From contig NZ_JAFCKT010000005.1 in NCBI RefSeq assembly GCF_018129985.1, forward strand, positions 186,001 through 250,000: a stretch of DNA of 64,000 nt, in the 5' to 3' direction. A model generated the notes under the pieces. It searched no databases. It was given only the letters and a program-made list of their open reading frames with translations, and had not been told where the DNA came from. The position numbers and the translations under genes were made by a program. Of this stretch, positions 62,122 to 64,000 are shown in pieces. Position 1 is the stretch's first letter, and every line of letters starts with the position of its first letter. Origin of the DNA: Bradyrhizobium sp. SZCCT0148. GTDB taxonomy: Bacteria > Pseudomonadota > Alphaproteobacteria > Rhizobiales > Xanthobacteraceae.

Positions 62122-62664
62122 TCAATGTGCCGTCCACTCCTCATCGAAGTAGGACCCACGCATGATGGGCGCGATTAGGTAAGTCCAGGTGTAGCCTTGC
62201 TCGCTCTTGGTGAGATAACCGATGGAGGCAAGCGCGTCGAACGTCGGAGTCAGCCGGGCATTCAGGCCGAAAGGGACGTCTGGCGTGGTGGAGAAACCCC
62301 AATACTGGGCTCCGAAATCCGCGAAGAGGTTGATGAACGTTGTCAGAAGCTGTACGAGCGCCGGGCCGGCCGCTGCGTTCCGTTCAGCCACAAGATTGGC
62401 TTCATCGATCGGACAATCGAACACAAAATGGAAGGCCCAAGCTCCCCGCTGATCCAACGGGCGGAGAATGCCGAGTCGCCACAGATCATGTGCGACCGCT
62501 TCGAACGTGGACGTCGAACAATGATAGTAGATGGGTCCCGGAGCGTCCGGAAATGCCTTGCGATAATTTTTATCTTCGGAAACGGCCATCGCATACGCAT
62601 GACGCGCAAGTGCTTGCGCGACGCGTCCATACGCTTGCAGCTCCAATCCGCTCGTGAAGCTCAT
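62122..62664 (-). CDS. Hypothetical protein (180 aa)
   Basis: I do not recognise a family. It is a soluble, aromatic-rich protein: HDLWRLGILRPLDQRGAW, FHFVFDCPIDEANLVAERN, LLTTFINLFADFGAQYWGF, and a helical-type C-terminus with LASIGYLTKSEQGYTW. Base composition looks less GC-rich than neighbours. No ribosome site precedes ATG 62664, which is unusual; the gene may begin downstream or be untypical. It adjoins the toxin-antitoxin/pseudogene patch and may be part of an acquired island. Confidence 0.65.
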   Translation of the reverse strand: MSFTSGLELQAYGRVAQALARHAYAMAVSEDKNYRKAFPDAPGPIYYHCSTSTFEAVAHDLWRLGILRPLDQRGAWAFHFVFDCPIDEANLVAERNAAAGPALVQLLTTFINLFADFGAQYWGFSTTPDVPFGLNARLTPTFDALASIGYLTKSEQGYTWTYLIAPIMRGSYFDEEWTAH

Positions 62665-62762
62665 TGCAGGGAGGAATTCTCGTTCGCGCTTACGTTCGTC
62701 GACGGAATCGCAGGGGTAACATAACGATCACCCCCGCTTCGGTCGAATCAAGCCATCAAGCC

Positions 62763-64000
62763 TCACAACACCCGATTGCTCTCCTTCACCTTCTCCGCAT
62801 CCAGATACAGGCTCTCGCCCATCTCCTTGAACTTCGCGCTCATCTGCTTCATGCCGTCTTCGGCCGTCCCGCTCAGTGACATGCCGATGCTGTTCGGATC
62901 GTTCAGCGTTGCGGCGTAGTCGCGCACGTCCTGCGTGATCTTCATCGAACAGAACTTCGGGCCGCACATCGAGCAGAAATGGGCGACCTTGTGGGCTTCC
63001 TTCGGCAGGGTCTCGTCGTGGAAGTTCTTGGCGGTCTCGGGATCGAGGCCGAGGTTGAACTGGTCGCTCCAGCGGAAGTCGAAACGGGCGCGGGAGAGGG
63101 CGTCGTCGCGCAGTTGGGCGGCGGGGTGGCCCTTGGCGAGATCGCTCGCATGCGCTGCGATCTTGTAGGTGATGACGCCGACCTTGACGTCGTTGCGATC
63201 GGGCAAGCCGAGATGCTCCTTCGGCGTGACGTAGCAGAGCATCGCGCAGCCGAACCAGCCGATCATGGCGGCACCGATGCCCGAGGTGATGTGGTCGTAG
63301 CCCGGCGCGATATCGGTGGTCAGGGGCCCGAGCGTGTAGAACGGCGCCTCGCCGCATTCCTTGAGCTGCTTGTCCATGTTGATCTTGATCTTGTGCATCG
63401 GCACGTGGCCGGGGCCTTCGATCATGACCTGGCAACCCTTGTCCCACGCGATCTTCGTCAGTTCGCCGAGCGTCTCCAGCTCGGCGAACTGCGCGCGGTC
63501 GTTGGCGTCAGCGATCGAGCCCGGGCGCAGGCCGTCACCAAGCGAGAACGAGACGTCATACTTGCGCATGAGGTCGCAGATCTCGTCGAAATGGGTGTAG
63601 AGGAAGCTTTCCTTGTGATGCGCCAGGCACCACTTCGCCATGATCGAGCCGCCGCGGCTGACGATGCCGGTGACGCGGCTGGCGGTGAGGTGGATGTATT
63701 GCAGGCGCACGCCGGCGTGGATGGTGAAATAGTCGACGCCCTGCTCGCACTGCTCGATCAGCGTGTCCTTGTAGAGCTCCCAGGTCAGCTTGACCGGGTC
63801 GCCGTTGCACTTCTCCAGCGCCTGGTAGATCGGAACGGTGCCGATCGGCACCGGCGAATTGCGCAAAATCCATTCGCGGGTGGTGTGGATGTTGCGGCCC
63901 GTCGAGAGGTCCATCACGGTGTCGGCGCCCCAGCGGATCGCCCACACCATCTTCTCGACCTCTTCCTCGACCGACGAGGTCACCGCCGAGTTGCCGATAT
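62763..64000 (-). CDS. thiC: Phosphomethylpyrimidine synthase ThiC (C-terminal part, gene runs off the window)
   Basis: The last 412 residues of ThiC, the radical-SAM enzyme that converts aminoimidazole ribotide to the HMP-P thiamin precursor. Visible segments include GADTVMDLSTGRNIHTTREW, HAGVRLQYIHLT, RGGSIMAKWCLAHH, IEGPGHVPMHKI and the [4Fe-4S] motif CSMCGPKFC (CxxCxxxxC) near the C-terminus. The N-terminus and any TPP riboswitch lie beyond base 64000. Confidence 0.96.
   Translation of the reverse strand, partial: IGNSAVTSSVEEEVEKMVWAIRWGADTVMDLSTGRNIHTTREWILRNSPVPIGTVPIYQALEKCNGDPVKLTWELYKDTLIEQCEQGVDYFTIHAGVRLQYIHLTASRVTGIVSRGGSIMAKWCLAHHKESFLYTHFDEICDLMRKYDVSFSLGDGLRPGSIADANDRAQFAELETLGELTKIAWDKGCQVMIEGPGHVPMHKIKINMDKQLKECGEAPFYTLGPLTTDIAPGYDHITSGIGAAMIGWFGCAMLCYVTPKEHLGLPDRNDVKVGVITYKIAAHASDLAKGHPAAQLRDDALSRARFDFRWSDQFNLGLDPETAKNFHDETLPKEAHKVAHFCSMCGPKFCSMKITQDVRDYAATLNDPNSIGMSLSGTAEDGMKQMSAKFKEMGESLYLDAEKVKESNRVL

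Noticed and set aside
62763..64000. A TPP riboswitch for thiC
   Set aside because: thiC is on the minus strand and its 5' end lies beyond base 64000, so any riboswitch is outside the window.

Overview
The window reads as chromosomal DNA of a Bradyrhizobium-type alphaproteobacterium. It is GC-rich, carries many palindromic intergenic repeats, has a D-tartrate dehydratase whose active-site residues match the B. japonicum enzyme, an Irr-type iron-control motif (ICE) at the bacterioferritin locus, an intracellular PHA depolymerase and several families of small exported proteins that are common in Bradyrhizobium. I see no rRNA, tRNA, CRISPR array, transposase or phage module. Most of it is ordinary metabolic and envelope chromosome with a small accessory patch near the right end.

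Layout. 1-5.1 kb: end of an unknown gene, tarD, malonyl-CoA decarboxylase, and an AraC/MFS divergent pair. 5.4-12.1 kb: a CPA2 cation/proton antiporter with stress-type cytoplasmic domains, convergent with an RND efflux operon (adaptor then pump). 12.3-15.6 kb: a lone periplasmic solute-binding protein, a small protein, an Omp25/31-like porin and an unknown exported protein. 15.7-19 kb: flavin monooxygenase and cupin gene divergent from an AraC regulator. 19-21.6 kb: an orphan hybrid histidine kinase and an XRE-cupin regulator. 21.8-29.7 kb: a peptide/opine-type ABC operon that includes an FAD amine or amino-acid oxidase and a 2-hydroxyacid dehydrogenase, so import and first catabolic steps are probably co-transcribed. 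29.7-37.5 kb: PHA depolymerase, glutathione transferase, an atypical enolase-superfamily enzyme divergent from an SMP-30 lactonase, a GNAT and a GMC oxidoreductase.

37.7-49 kb: MoxR ATPase with a CoxE-like VWA partner, two rhodanese-type sulfurtransferases, an L,D-transpeptidase and an MltB-type lytic transglycosylase (cell wall), a 2-hydroxyacid dehydrogenase and EttA. 48.7-60.5 kb: many small exported or membrane proteins, including two pairs of tandem paralogues, together with bfd-bfr iron storage, a collagen-like protein, a solo Fis domain, an SDR, a J-domain protein, RidA and a VOC protein. 60.6-62.7 kb is the accessory patch: a ParD/ParE-like toxin-antitoxin operon translationally coupled to a MUG-like DNA glycosylase, with a decayed second copy of the glycosylase gene just upstream. 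The window ends inside thiC.

The most unusual items are the toxin-antitoxin/DNA-glycosylase unit with its pseudogene copy and probable leaderless promoter, the 33-triplet collagen-like protein, the enolase-superfamily enzyme lacking two usual catalytic residues, the extra-cysteine Bfd, and the uncharacterised ABC/oxidase/dehydrogenase operon with a paired operator candidate.
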